Part shown: piece after piece, positions 53,504-62,240 of the stretch | How positions within the stretch are numbered: the first letter of the stretch is position 1 | How the letters are laid out: every line of letters begins with the position of its first letter | NCBI RefSeq assembly: GCF_019219095.1 | Contig: NZ_JAHUWH010000001.1 | Location: 806,001 to 870,000 of the forward strand | Length of the DNA: 64,000 nucleotides | Reading direction: 5' to 3' | From: Acidovorax sp. sic0104 | Lineage (GTDB): Bacteria; Pseudomonadota; Gammaproteobacteria; Burkholderiales; Burkholderiaceae_C | Notes under the pieces: model-generated | What the model was told of the DNA's origin: nothing | Seen by the model: the letters and a program-made list of their open reading frames with translations, nothing else | Databases searched by the model: none | Translations under genes and position numbers: made by a program

Positions 53504-53941
53504 TTACTGGACGCGCATCCAGGTTTGCGTGCGGCCGAACGGGCCGATCGAGCCGCGCACTTCGAGCTTCTTGCCCCCCTCGACGGGGGTCATGCGCAGG
53601 GTGTAGTTGCGGCCGTTCTCGGGATCGAGAATCTTTCCGCCCTCCCACACCTCTTTTCCGTCGGCCTTCTTGGCGCCGCGGATGATCTCCAGGCCCAGAA
53701 TGGGCTTGCCCTTGCGGTCGTCCGAGCATTCGTCGCAGACCTCATCGGGCTTGGCATCCTTGGACAGGCGCTTTTCCAGCGCTCCGTTCAGCACGCCGCC
53801 GCCAATGTCGCGGATACGGATTTCGGCCTTGGCCTCGCCGGTCTTGTCGTCGATGTTGCGCCACAGGCCTTCGGGCGTTGCCTGCGCCCACGCGGGCACC
53901 GCCGACGCTACAAAAACAATAGCTACTACCGCTTTATACAT
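53504..53941 (-). CDS. DUF2147-family exported protein
   Basis: 145 residues with a signal peptide (MYKAVVAIVFVASAVPAWAQA). The mature part begins PEGLWRNIDDKTGEAKAEIRI and contains a CDEC pair and ILGLEII, the DUF2147 beta-barrel pattern. Its function is unknown; it should be periplasmic. It is placed between the dehydrogenase and the FadN-type gene of a cytoplasmic beta-oxidation operon. Its start region overlaps a short interspersed repeat (about 53915-53945), which may have supplied its first codons or leader. Confidence 0.85.
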   Translation of the reverse strand: MYKAVVAIVFVASAVPAWAQATPEGLWRNIDDKTGEAKAEIRIRDIGGGVLNGALEKRLSKDAKPDEVCDECSDDRKGKPILGLEIIRGAKKADGKEVWEGGKILDPENGRNYTLRMTPVEGGKKLEVRGSIGPFGRTQTWMRVQ

Positions 53942-53956
53942 AAGCGCTCCGTGCCA
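53915..53956. repeat. Short AT-containing interspersed repeat at the DUF2147 start
   Basis: ACAATAGCTACTACCGC, TTATACATAAGCGCTCC and AAAAAAGC match the family at 12972 and 19027. It covers the first codons and the upstream spacer of the DUF2147 gene. Confidence 0.5.
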
Positions 53957-53985
53957 AAAAAGCTTGAAATCCGCAGATCCACCGG

Positions 53986-55782
53986 TCAGGCCAGGGCCAG
54001 ATCCGTGTCCATCAGCACCTTGCTGCCCGCACGGGCCGTGCGCATCAGCGTGACGGTTTCGGGGAACAGCTTGGCGAAGTAGAAACGCGCGGTCTGCAGC
54101 TTGGCGCCGTAGAACGGGTCGGTGTTGCCGGCAGCGATCTCACGCAGCGCAACCTGGGCCATGCGGGCGAACAGGTAGCCGAACACCAGGTGGCCGGCGA
54201 CGCGCAGGTAGTCCACGGCGGCAGCGCCCACTTCGTCGGGGTTCTGCATGCCCTTGAAGCCGATCTCGGTGGTGAACTTGGTCATCTGGTCGCCCAGCAT
54301 CGCGATCGGGTTGATGAACTCGGCCATCTTCTCGTTCACGCCTTCTTCTTCCACCAGCTTGCCGATCAGCTTGCCCAGCTTCTTGAGCGTGGCACCGTTG
54401 TTGCCCAGGATCTTGCGGCCCAGCAGGTCCAGCGACTGCACGGTGTTCGTGCCCTCGTAGATCATGTTGATGCGGTTGTCGCGCACGTACTGCTCCATGC
54501 CCCATTCCTTGATGAAGCCGTGGCCGCCGAAGACCTGCATGCAGGCGTTGGTGGCAATGTGGCCGTTGTCGGTGATGAAGGCCTTCACGATGGGGGTGAG
54601 CAAGGCCACCATCTCTTCGGATTCGGCACGCACCTTTTCGTCGGGGTGGCTGTGCACCTTGTCCAGCAGCAGCGTGCAGAAGATCTGCAGCGCGCGGCCG
54701 CCTTCGGCGTACGCCTTGGCGGTGAGCAGCATCTTGCGCACGTCAGGGTGCACGATGATGGGGTCGGCGTCCTTGTCCTTGGCCTTCACGCCCGAGAGGC
54801 TGCGCATCTGGATGCGGTCCTTGGCGTAGGCCAGCGCGTTCTGGTAGGCCACTTCGGTCAGGCCCAGCGACTGGTTGCCCACGCCCAGGCGGGCGGCGTT
54901 CATCATCACGAACATGGCGGCCAGGCCCTTGTTGGGCTGGCCCACCATGGTGCCGATGGCGCCGTCGATGGCGATCTGCGCCGTGGCGTTGCCGTGGATG
55001 CCCATCTTGTGCTCCAGGCCCGTGCAGTAGATGGGATTGCGCTCGCCCAGCGAGCCGTCGGCCTTCACGTTGAACTTGGGCACGACGAACAGGCTGATGC
55101 CCTTGCTGCCCTTGGGCGCATCGGGCAGGCGGGCCAGCACCAGGTGCACGATGTTGGCGGTCATGTCGTGCTCGCCGGCGCTGATGAAGATCTTGTTGCC
55201 GGTGATCCTGTAGGTGCCGTCGACCTGCGGTTCGGCCTTGGTGCGCAAGAGGCCCAGGTCCGTGCCGCAATGGGGTTCGGTCAGGCACATGGTGCCGGTC
55301 CACTCGCCGCTGGTGAGCTTGGGCAGGTAGATCTTCTTTTGCTCTTCGGTGCCGTGGGCGTGCAGGGCTTCGTACGCGCCGTGCGACAGGCCGGGGTACA
55401 TGGTCCAGGCCTGATTGGCCGAGTTCATCATTTCGTACAGGCACTGGTTCAGCACGAAAGGCAGGCCCTGGCCGCCGTAGGCGGGGTCGCACGACAGTGC
55501 CGCCCAGCCGCCTTCGACGTACTTGGCGTAGGCGTCCTTGAAGCCCGATGGTGGCTTGACCTCGTGCGTGGCCTTGTCGAGCACGCAGCCTTCGGTGTCG
55601 CCGCTGATGTTCAGGGGGAAGGTCACTTCGGCAGCGAACTTGCCGGCTTCTTCGAGCACGGCATTGATGGTGTCCACATCCACCTCGGCGTGGGGCGGCA
55701 TCGCCTTGAATTCATCGCTGACCTTGAGCACTTCGTGCATGACGAATTGCATGTCGCGCAGGGGCGGCGTGTAGGTAGGCAT
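53986..55782 (-). CDS. Acyl-CoA dehydrogenase with C-terminal extension (long-chain type)
   Basis: 598 residues from the ATG at 55780-55782, with AAGGAG 8 bp upstream; the frame beyond overlaps TetR. It is a standard acyl-CoA dehydrogenase core plus a 100-residue C-terminal domain, like DmdC and FadE-type enzymes. Motifs: TGTMCLTEPHCGTDLGLL, KIFISAGEHDMTANI and IYEGTNTVQ, where the Glu is the catalytic base. It carries out the first beta-oxidation step. It is 5 bp after the TetR gene and is the first enzyme of its operon. Confidence 0.92.
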   Translation of the reverse strand: MPTYTPPLRDMQFVMHEVLKVSDEFKAMPPHAEVDVDTINAVLEEAGKFAAEVTFPLNISGDTEGCVLDKATHEVKPPSGFKDAYAKYVEGGWAALSCDPAYGGQGLPFVLNQCLYEMMNSANQAWTMYPGLSHGAYEALHAHGTEEQKKIYLPKLTSGEWTGTMCLTEPHCGTDLGLLRTKAEPQVDGTYRITGNKIFISAGEHDMTANIVHLVLARLPDAPKGSKGISLFVVPKFNVKADGSLGERNPIYCTGLEHKMGIHGNATAQIAIDGAIGTMVGQPNKGLAAMFVMMNAARLGVGNQSLGLTEVAYQNALAYAKDRIQMRSLSGVKAKDKDADPIIVHPDVRKMLLTAKAYAEGGRALQIFCTLLLDKVHSHPDEKVRAESEEMVALLTPIVKAFITDNGHIATNACMQVFGGHGFIKEWGMEQYVRDNRINMIYEGTNTVQSLDLLGRKILGNNGATLKKLGKLIGKLVEEEGVNEKMAEFINPIAMLGDQMTKFTTEIGFKGMQNPDEVGAAAVDYLRVAGHLVFGYLFARMAQVALREIAAGNTDPFYGAKLQTARFYFAKLFPETVTLMRTARAGSKVLMDTDLALA

Positions 55783-55787
55783 GGGGT

Positions 55788-56537
55788 TTACTCCTTGGAG
55801 GTGGTGGTTTGGTTGGAAACTTTGCGGCGCTTGGCGACGGCAGGGGTGGCTGCGGGCGCGGCGGCCGGGGGACTGGTTTGTGCGCTGCTGTAGCGCGCCA
55901 GGATGTTCTGAAAGCCCTGCACGGCCCGGCCCATGGAGCCTGGTGTCTGCAGGAATCGCGCCTCGTAGTGCAGCGCGAGGATGAGGCCGTGGATCTCGAA
56001 AAGCATCTGCTCGGCATCGGTGTCCACTCGCAATTCGCCCAGGCCCTTGCACTGCTCGATGGCACGGCGCATGGCGGCGTGCCAGGTCAGCACCGAGCTG
56101 GCCAGCGCGTCGCGCACGGGGCCAGTGCGGTCGTCGAATTCAACGGCGCCACTGATGTAGATGCAACCCGAGTCGATTTCGATGGAAGTGCGCTTCATCC
56201 AGTTGTCGAACAGGGCCGACAGGCGCGCCACGCCACGCTCGGCGGACATGGCGGGGTAGAAGACTTCCTGCTCGAAGCGGGTGTGGTACTCGCGGATGAC
56301 GGATATCTGCAACTCTTCGCGCGAGCCAAAATGGGCGAAAACGCCCGACTTGCTCATGCCGGTGACGTCAGCCAGCGCCCCGATGGACAGGCCTTCCAGC
56401 CCGATGTGCGTGGCCAGGCCCAGCGCCGCCTCGACGATGGCCGCCTTGGTTTGCTGGCCCTTTTGCAGGGCACGGCCGGTGCTGCTGCGGGCGCGTGGGG
56501 CGCGGCTGGCCTGGCTGGATTCAGAGGTGGCTGGCAT
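55788..56537 (-). CDS. TetR-family regulator of the beta-oxidation operon
   Basis: 249 residues. Helix-turn-helix at about 30-75 (AALGLATHIGLEGLSIGALADVTGMSKSGVFAHF), followed by a TetR_C ligand domain containing WHAAMRRAIEQCK. A Pro/Ala-rich tail ends the protein. It is 5 bp before the dehydrogenase and about 14 bp from a perfect 14-bp palindrome, the expected operator. It is probably an autorepressor that senses an acyl-CoA. It is not closely similar to the TetR at 43653-44393. Confidence 0.9.
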   Translation of the reverse strand: MPATSESSQASRAPRARSSTGRALQKGQQTKAAIVEAALGLATHIGLEGLSIGALADVTGMSKSGVFAHFGSREELQISVIREYHTRFEQEVFYPAMSAERGVARLSALFDNWMKRTSIEIDSGCIYISGAVEFDDRTGPVRDALASSVLTWHAAMRRAIEQCKGLGELRVDTDAEQMLFEIHGLILALHYEARFLQTPGSMGRAVQGFQNILARYSSAQTSPPAAAPAATPAVAKRRKVSNQTTTSKE

Positions 56538-56550
56538 GCTGGCAAATAAA

Positions 56551-56564
56551 AACGAACGTTCGTT
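56551..56564. promoter_or_regulatory. Perfect palindrome AACGAACGTTCGTT upstream of the TetR gene
   Basis: A 14-bp self-complementary site 14 bp before the TetR ATG, in an AT-rich promoter-like stretch (AAATAAAAACG). It is the likely operator for the TetR-led beta-oxidation operon. No second copy was noticed in the window. Confidence 0.7.
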
Positions 56565-56710
56565 CTATTCTGCAGCAATTTCAGGGCACCACCAAAACCC
56601 CTGAAAAAAATAGGGAGGGGCGTCCAAACAGGCGTTGCGATGGCGCCACCCCCGGGCGGGGCCGCCTCGCCCTCGGGGGCTGCTGCCGCAGCCCGCGTGA
56701 CGGGAGACTG

Positions 56711-57373
56711 CTACAGCATCAGCGCGAGGCTGGCCTCGAGGTGTTCGGACGGCAGCCGCTTGAAACCCGAGCGGGCATAGCGCTGCAGGCGCCCCACCGC
56801 AAAGGCGGTGAGCACGCTGGCCGCCACCTGCGCATCCACCGTGGGCGTGGCCGACGCGGCCGTGGCGGGCCGCAGGCACTGGCGCAAGGTGGATTCGATG
56901 CGGTCGAAGAACTGGTTCATGCGCTGCTGCAGGCGTTCGTGCTCGAACACCAGGGCGTCGCCCACCATCACCCGCACCATGCCGGGATTGCGCTCGCCGA
57001 ACTGCAGCAGCAGGCCCACGATGCGCGCAGCCTGGCGTGCGCCGACCTCCGCAGGCTGGTCTGGGTCGGGCACGTCGCGCCCCATGATCTGCGCCACCAG
57101 GGTGAAAACGGTCTGCTCGATGAAGTCGATGAGCCCCTCGAACATCTGGGCCTTGCTGGCGAAGTGGCGGTACAGCGCCGCCTCGCTCACCGACAGGCGG
57201 GCTGCCAGAGCGGCGGTGGTGATGCGCTCCGCGCCCGGCTGCTCCAGCATGGCGGCCAGGGCCTGCAGGATCTGCACGCGCCGCTCGCCCGGCTTGGGCC
57301 GCTTGCGCGCAGCGGGGGCGCCCTCCGCGTCGTCGGTGGAGACTGGCTCGGGCAGGGGCGAAAGTTCAGACAT
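56711..57373 (-). CDS. slmA: Nucleoid occlusion factor SlmA
   Basis: 220 residues from the ATG at 57371-57373. After a Pro/Ala-rich N-terminal tail, the TetR-type helix-turn-helix contains the SlmA sequence RITTAALAARLSVSEAALYR and then HFASKAQMFEGLIDFIEQTVF. SlmA binds chromosomal sites and blocks FtsZ ring assembly over the nucleoid. In this family it usually lies near argB and pyrE, and argB is 3.4 kb away here, with a two-component system between. No SlmA binding site was recognised in the window. Confidence 0.9.
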   Translation of the reverse strand: MSELSPLPEPVSTDDAEGAPAARKRPKPGERRVQILQALAAMLEQPGAERITTAALAARLSVSEAALYRHFASKAQMFEGLIDFIEQTVFTLVAQIMGRDVPDPDQPAEVGARQAARIVGLLLQFGERNPGMVRVMVGDALVFEHERLQQRMNQFFDRIESTLRQCLRPATAASATPTVDAQVAASVLTAFAVGRLQRYARSGFKRLPSEHLEASLALML

Positions 57374-57594
57374 GCAGGACAGGCGCTCAGGTAGGGCCCG
57401 GCCGTCCATCCGCACACGCCATCGGCATCTGCGGCTTTACAGCAGGGCAAGGATCAACACGGCTTGCGCATCGGTCGGGCAGTGATGCCGCCCTCTGTGG
57501 CCAACGACCAAGGCCGTTGCCCATGTTTGCACAAGTCAATCTTGTATGTAAATGATTCTCGCACAGGGCTTTGCCCCGGCCGCAGCGCTTGTCG

Positions 57595-59094
57595 CTACGG
57601 CGGAAACACCACCGTGACGATCAGCCCGTGGCCTTGCGCGCCCGTGCCTAGCGTGAGGGAGGCCCGGTGCACACGAGCGATTTCGTCCGCAATGGCCAGC
57701 CCCAGGCCCGTGCCCTCCCCCACTGTGCCTGGCACGCGGTAGAAGCGCTGCATCACGCGCGCTCGCTCCGCCTCCGGTACGCCGGGGCCGTCGTCTTCGA
57801 CCTCCAGGAACACGCGTGGCGGCCCCGTGCGCCCCTGGCGCATGCCGCAGCGGATGGTGACGATGCCGCCTGCGGGCGTGTACTTGATGGCGTTGTCCAC
57901 CAGGTTGGAGAGCAGCTCGCGCAGCAGCCAGCCGTGGCCCGTGACGTGCACAGGCTGCACCTCCTGGCCCAGGTCCAGTCCCTTGCCGGTGGCAGGGTCG
58001 AGAAAGGTTTCGAGCAGCGTCTCGCACAGGTCCTTCAAATCCACCCGCTGTGTCTGCTGCGCATCCAGGCTGCGCGCGTCCGCGCGCGACAGGGCGAGTA
58101 GCTGGTGCGCCAGCTGCGAGGTACGGCGCGTGGCATTGCGCAGCTTCTCGATCTGATCAACTCCTAAAACAATAGCACCTTGCGCCCGACCATCGGGGGC
58201 TAGCGCCTGTTTTCCATAAAAATCTGGCAAAGACACCCGGGGCGGTGCCGCCGCCTTGGCCATCATGGCCCAGGCTTCCACCTGGGCCTGCAGGCCGGCC
58301 AGCGGTGTGCGCAGCTGGTGTGCAGCGTCGGCCACGAAGCGGCGCTGCCCTTCCGCCTGCGCATTGACGAGGGCGAACAGCCGGTTGAGCGAGTGCACGA
58401 GCGGTCGCACCTCGGCCGGGGACGAGGCTTCGTCGATGGAGCTCAGGTCACGGGGGGACCGGTCTTCCACCGCTTCGGCCAGGTCCACCAGCGGTTTGAA
58501 GGCCCGCCCCACGGCCCAGTGGATGGCCAGCGCCGCCGCCGCCACCAGCACGAGGTTGGGCAGCAGCACGCGCAGCAACAGTTGCTGCGCCCATTGCTGG
58601 CGCGGGTCGGAGCCATCGGCCAGGGCCACCACCAGCTCGCCGGCCCCGGTGCGCCCGCGCTGCACGGCCACGCGGTAGGTCACACCGCCGAACTCCACGC
58701 TGTGGAACTCCGGCGCCTGCGTGGTGGGCACGGCGCTGTGCACCCAGTCGTCGCCCAGCAGCAGCTTGCCCGACGGGTCGCGCACGCTGTAGCCCGAGAA
58801 GCCGGCGTTCTGGCGCAGGAAGTCCTCCACGGGCGGGGCCAGCAGCAAGAGGGGAGGCTCGTTGTCGCGGATGGCCGGGGCCAGCACCGAGTCGGACAGC
58901 GCGGGCAGCAGGCGCAGCAGGCGCTGGTCGTGCCGGTTGGCGGCCTCGTCGGCCGAGCGGTAGTCCAGCCACACCCCGACCATCGCCAGCACGCACAGTG
59001 GCAGCACGAGCAGCACCAGCAGCCGGTTGCGCAGGTCGGAGGTCATCGCGCGCAGACCGGGCCGCTGAGAGGGGGTGGGCCGGGTTTGCGTCAT
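57595..59094 (-). CDS. Sensor histidine kinase (TctE-like) with an in-frame repeat insertion
   Basis: 499 residues. It has one transmembrane helix near 23-43, a periplasmic sensor domain (about 45-170), a second helix (about 172-193) and a HAMP-like linker. DAAHQLRTPLAGL carries the phosphorylatable His259. The ATPase boxes are ELLSNLVDNAIKYTP, DDGPGVP and GTGLGLAI. Residues about 288-310, just after the dimerisation helix begins, are encoded by a short interspersed repeat and interrupt the normal helix. It pairs with the regulator 78 bp upstream. TctE relatives sense tri- or dicarboxylates. Whether the insertion alters activity is unknown. Confidence 0.9.
   Translation of the reverse strand: MTQTRPTPSQRPGLRAMTSDLRNRLLVLLVLPLCVLAMVGVWLDYRSADEAANRHDQRLLRLLPALSDSVLAPAIRDNEPPLLLLAPPVEDFLRQNAGFSGYSVRDPSGKLLLGDDWVHSAVPTTQAPEFHSVEFGGVTYRVAVQRGRTGAGELVVALADGSDPRQQWAQQLLLRVLLPNLVLVAAAALAIHWAVGRAFKPLVDLAEAVEDRSPRDLSSIDEASSPAEVRPLVHSLNRLFALVNAQAEGQRRFVADAAHQLRTPLAGLQAQVEAWAMMAKAAAPPRVSLPDFYGKQALAPDGRAQGAIVLGVDQIEKLRNATRRTSQLAHQLLALSRADARSLDAQQTQRVDLKDLCETLLETFLDPATGKGLDLGQEVQPVHVTGHGWLLRELLSNLVDNAIKYTPAGGIVTIRCGMRQGRTGPPRVFLEVEDDGPGVPEAERARVMQRFYRVPGTVGEGTGLGLAIADEIARVHRASLTLGTGAQGHGLIVTVVFPP
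58163..58228. repeat. Interspersed repeat inside the histidine kinase gene
   Basis: AAAACAATAGCACCTTGCGC then GGGGGCTAGCGCCTG and TTTTCCATAAAAATC match the short AT-containing repeat family. The insertion keeps the reading frame and adds about 23 residues. Confidence 0.65.
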
Positions 59095-59172
59095 GGCGGT
59101 CAGGCAGACGGATAGAAGAAAAGAGAGGCAGGCAGGGCTGCGGGGGAAATGGATCGAAGACGCGGTGCCGGG

Positions 59173-59865
59173 TCAGGCCGCCTGGAGTTCAAGCCGGTAG
59201 CCGAACCCGCGGATCGAGCGCAGCGCCACCCCGTGGGGCTCGAGCTTGCCGCGAAGCCGGGAGACATAGACCTCGACCGCGTTGGGCGTGATCTCCTTGT
59301 CCCAGCCGGTGAGCGCCTGCAGCAGTTTGTCCTTGCTGGCGGGCTTGGGGGCGTTGATGAGCAGGTATTCGAGCACCGTCCACTCACGCGGGCCGAGCTC
59401 GATGACCTGCTCGCCCTCGCCTGCGCGCACCGTGGCACGGCGGCCTGCGGTATCGAGCTCCAGCGGGCCGAAGCTGAGCACCGCCGTGGTGGCAGCCTGC
59501 GAGCGGCGCAGCAGGGCGCGCAGCCGGGCCAGCAGCTCGGGCAATTCGAAGGGCTTGACCATGTAGTCGTCCGCCCCCAGGTCCAGGCCCTGCACGCGGT
59601 CGTGCAGCGCGTCCCGCGCGGTGAGGATCAGGACCGGCATGGACGGACTGGCCATGTCGGGGCGGCGCAGGCGGCGGGTGAGTTCGAGGCCGTCCATGGC
59701 GGGCAGGCCGATGTCGATGATGGCCGCATCGAACGATTCGGTGCGCAGCACTTCTTCGGCGCGCTCGCCGCTGCCCACCCAGTCCACCGCGTAGCCCGCG
59801 TCGGTAAGGCCCAGCTTGATGCCGCTGGCCACCATGACGTCATCTTCGACAAGCAGAAGTCTCAC
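59173..59865 (-). CDS. OmpR-family response regulator (TctD/QseB-like)
   Basis: 230 residues from a GTG at 59863-59865 with GGGGAG 7 bp upstream. The receiver domain has the acidic pair EDD near the start, the phosphoacceptor Asp in DAAIIDIGLP, Thr in LTARD and Lys in YMVKPF. A winged-helix DNA-binding domain follows (EWTVLEYLL, ITPNAVEVYVSRLRGKL, RGFGYRL). Adjacent to the sensor kinase, it probably regulates an uptake system; the TctC-like receptor at the left edge is about 59 kb away and need not be the target. Confidence 0.9.
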   Translation of the reverse strand: MRLLLVEDDVMVASGIKLGLTDAGYAVDWVGSGERAEEVLRTESFDAAIIDIGLPAMDGLELTRRLRRPDMASPSMPVLILTARDALHDRVQGLDLGADDYMVKPFELPELLARLRALLRRSQAATTAVLSFGPLELDTAGRRATVRAGEGEQVIELGPREWTVLEYLLINAPKPASKDKLLQALTGWDKEITPNAVEVYVSRLRGKLEPHGVALRSIRGFGYRLELQAA

Positions 59866-59922
59866 GCTTGCTCCCCCTGGTGGTCCACCGAAAGACGGCC
59901 CCCGCCCCGCATCATTGTGGCC

Positions 59923-60813
59923 TCAGTGGGAGCGGATCATGGTGCCGTAGGCCTGATCCGTCAGGATCTCCAGCAGCATGGCATGCGGCACCCGGCCGTC
60001 GATGATGTGCACGGCGTGCACGCCAGCCTTGGCGGCATCGAGCGCACCGGCGATCTTGGGCAGCATGCCGCCCGAGATGGTGCCGTCCGCGAACAGCGCG
60101 TCGATCTCGCGCGCGGTCAGGTCCGTGAGCAGGTTGCCCTGCTTGTCCAACACGCCGGGGGTGTTGGTCAGGAGCATGAGTTTTTCAGCCTGCAGCACAG
60201 TGGCGAGCTTGCTGGCCACCACGTCGGCGTTGATGTTGTAGCTCTCGTTGTTCTCGCCGAAGCCGATGGGGCTGATGACGGGGATGAAGGCGTCGTCCTG
60301 CAGCGCCTTCACCACACTCGGGTCGATGGAGACGATGTCCCCTACCTGGCCGACGTCGTGCTCGATGGCGGGGTTCTTGTTGTCCACCATCTTGAGCTTT
60401 TGCGCACGGATCATGCCGCCGTCGCGCCCGGTCAGGCCCACGGCCTTGCCGCCGGCCTGGTTGATCAGGCCTACGATGTCCTGCTGCACTTCGCCGGCCA
60501 GCACCCATTCGACCACTTCCATGGTTTCGGCGTCGGTCACGCGCATGCCCTGGATGAACTCGCCCTTCTTGCCCAGGCGGTTTAGGGCCGTCTCGATCTG
60601 CGGACCGCCGCCGTGCACGACCACGGGGTTCATGCCCACGAGCTTGAGCAGCACCACGTCTTCGGCGAAGTCGGCCTGCAGGGCAGGGTCGGTCATGGCG
60701 TTGCCGCCGTATTTGATGACCATGGTCTTGCCATGGAACTTGCGGATGTAGGGCAGCGCCTGGGCCAGAATTTCAGCCTTGTCGCGCGGTGCAATCGAAA
60801 GAAGGTCGGTCAT
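59923..60813 (-). CDS. argB: Acetylglutamate kinase
   Basis: 296 residues, typical of the arginine-sensitive beta-proteobacterial enzyme. The Gly-rich ATP/substrate loops are KYGGNAM and HGGGPQIE, and [17 protein letters not shown] and [17 protein letters not shown] cover the acetylglutamate site. It phosphorylates N-acetylglutamate in arginine synthesis. It is monocistronic or first in a short set, 57 bp from the response regulator and 103 bp from the WecA/MraY-like gene. Confidence 0.96.
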   Translation of the reverse strand: MTDLLSIAPRDKAEILAQALPYIRKFHGKTMVIKYGGNAMTDPALQADFAEDVVLLKLVGMNPVVVHGGGPQIETALNRLGKKGEFIQGMRVTDAETMEVVEWVLAGEVQQDIVGLINQAGGKAVGLTGRDGGMIRAQKLKMVDNKNPAIEHDVGQVGDIVSIDPSVVKALQDDAFIPVISPIGFGENNESYNINADVVASKLATVLQAEKLMLLTNTPGVLDKQGNLLTDLTAREIDALFADGTISGGMLPKIAGALDAAKAGVHAVHIIDGRVPHAMLLEILTDQAYGTMIRSH

Positions 60814-60916
60814 GGAGGCGTGCCACCCGGAAGAAGAAAACTGTGAAGCGCAAATTGTGCCGCATTCGGGTCATGAGCAGCCAACCAGGGCGCCGCGTGG
60901 GCTTTTTGAGGGCCGA

Positions 60917-62020
60917 TCAGTGCCGCAGCCAGTGCGGGACCTTGAATCGCACGATGGCGAGGTAGGCCATCACGTAGCTGATGACGAACAGGCCGCAGAA
61001 CGCCATGAGCAGCGGCGTGTTGTTCCAGAACAGGACGGCAGGCACCACGGTCAGCAGCGTGAAGCCCCACAGATAGGGCGAAGTGCGGTTGTTGCGCATC
61101 AGCACCCGGCGCGATTCATCGTCATGGAACACGCCGCGCACGATGCGGCGATAGATCAGCTGGTGGAAATGCAGTGCGTCCGCCACGCCGGGAGATACGC
61201 CACGCACCGCTTTGCGGTAGATGGAGAAGATGGTCTCCCACACGGGGTAGATCAGCAGCAGCATGGGAAACCACGGCGAGACATCGGCGTTGCGCTGCAC
61301 CAGCGAAATGCTGGCCAGGGCGATCACCACACCCCACACATACGCCCCACCATCTCCGGCAAAGAGCATCCCGCGGGGGTAGTTCCAGACCAGAAAGCCC
61401 CCGGTGGCGGCGGCCGTGGACACCAGAAGCGCCGCCAGGGCACGGTCGCCAACCTGCAGCGCCACATGGGCCAGCGCGAGACAGACGATCAGGGCCACCA
61501 TGCCGGCCAGACCGTTGTACCCGTCGATGATGTTGAAGGCATGCGGCAGGCCCGCCACCGCCAGTACCACGATGGCGACACCGATCCACGGGGCCGCCGC
61601 CAGTGCGGCATCCAGCCAGGGCCAGCCCATGCGCGGCAGTGTCAGGTCCAGCAGCATCACCGCAAGGACGCCAGAGGCTCCTGTGAGTATCAGGCGGTAG
61701 CGTACCGAGAGCCGCTGGGTCATGTCTTCGGCAATGCCGCCCAGCGCCGCCGGCAGCAGCACCACCAGCCAGCCACCCACCCAGATCCCCAGGCGCAAGG
61801 AGCCGGGATCTCCCCATTTCAGGGACTGCAGCATTCCCAGGCCCCATCCGCACCCAATGCCGACAAGCAAGGCCGCGCCGCCCAGCCGGGGTACGTCACC
61901 CAGGTGAAAGCGCTGAGGCATGCCGTTGCCATAGACCGCGGCATGGCTGCGCATCCACCGTACGATGTAGCCAGCAGCCAATGCTGCGACGATGAATGCG
62001 ACCACAGACAACCAGATCAT
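60917..62020 (-). CDS. Glycosyltransferase family 4 (WecA/MraY-like polyprenyl-phosphate sugar transferase)
   Basis: 367 residues from the ATG at 62018-62020; a GTG eleven codons upstream is possible. About ten membrane helices. Motifs of the family: VPRLGG, FNIIDGYNGLAGM (Asp-rich active site), FAGDGGAYVWG and FHQLIYRR, the last matching the C-terminal His motif. It transfers a sugar phosphate to an undecaprenyl carrier and starts a surface polysaccharide. The envelope genes that follow on the right fit this. Confidence 0.9.
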   Translation of the reverse strand: MIWLSVVAFIVAALAAGYIVRWMRSHAAVYGNGMPQRFHLGDVPRLGGAALLVGIGCGWGLGMLQSLKWGDPGSLRLGIWVGGWLVVLLPAALGGIAEDMTQRLSVRYRLILTGASGVLAVMLLDLTLPRMGWPWLDAALAAAPWIGVAIVVLAVAGLPHAFNIIDGYNGLAGMVALIVCLALAHVALQVGDRALAALLVSTAAATGGFLVWNYPRGMLFAGDGGAYVWGVVIALASISLVQRNADVSPWFPMLLLIYPVWETIFSIYRKAVRGVSPGVADALHFHQLIYRRIVRGVFHDDESRRVLMRNNRTSPYLWGFTLLTVVPAVLFWNNTPLLMAFCGLFVISYVMAYLAIVRFKVPHWLRH

Positions 62021-62240
62021 GAGCGGCCGATGGTAACTGCACTCGGTACACACGCCTGTAATAAAGCGCTAGAGCGGGCGTCCTTCCGCAGCGACAGCCA
62101 CCCTCCCAGGTGAAATGATGCCTTTTGCGGCGACTGGCCGGCAGATGCCGTGCGCCCAGGACGACAAGCCCGGGTTGCGCAGGGCCGATTCGACTCGCAA
62201 TACACCATCGAGAGGACGCCTGGCCTTGTGGAGCGGGGGG

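Noticed and set aside
51035-54082. 1015-codon open frame on the plus strand
   Set aside because: It is the antisense shadow of the FadN-type, DUF2147 and dehydrogenase genes. High GC keeps the opposite strand open. It has no domain and is rich in His/Gly/Arg.
56573-56606. TCAGGG...CCCTGA hairpin followed by As, considered as a terminator
   Set aside because: On the strand where transcription would end, the T-run precedes rather than follows the stem.
57535-57565. Fur-box-like sequence (GAGAATCATTTACAT on the minus strand) upstream of slmA
   Set aside because: Only partial match to the consensus and no iron-related gene is adjacent, so not reported as a regulatory site.
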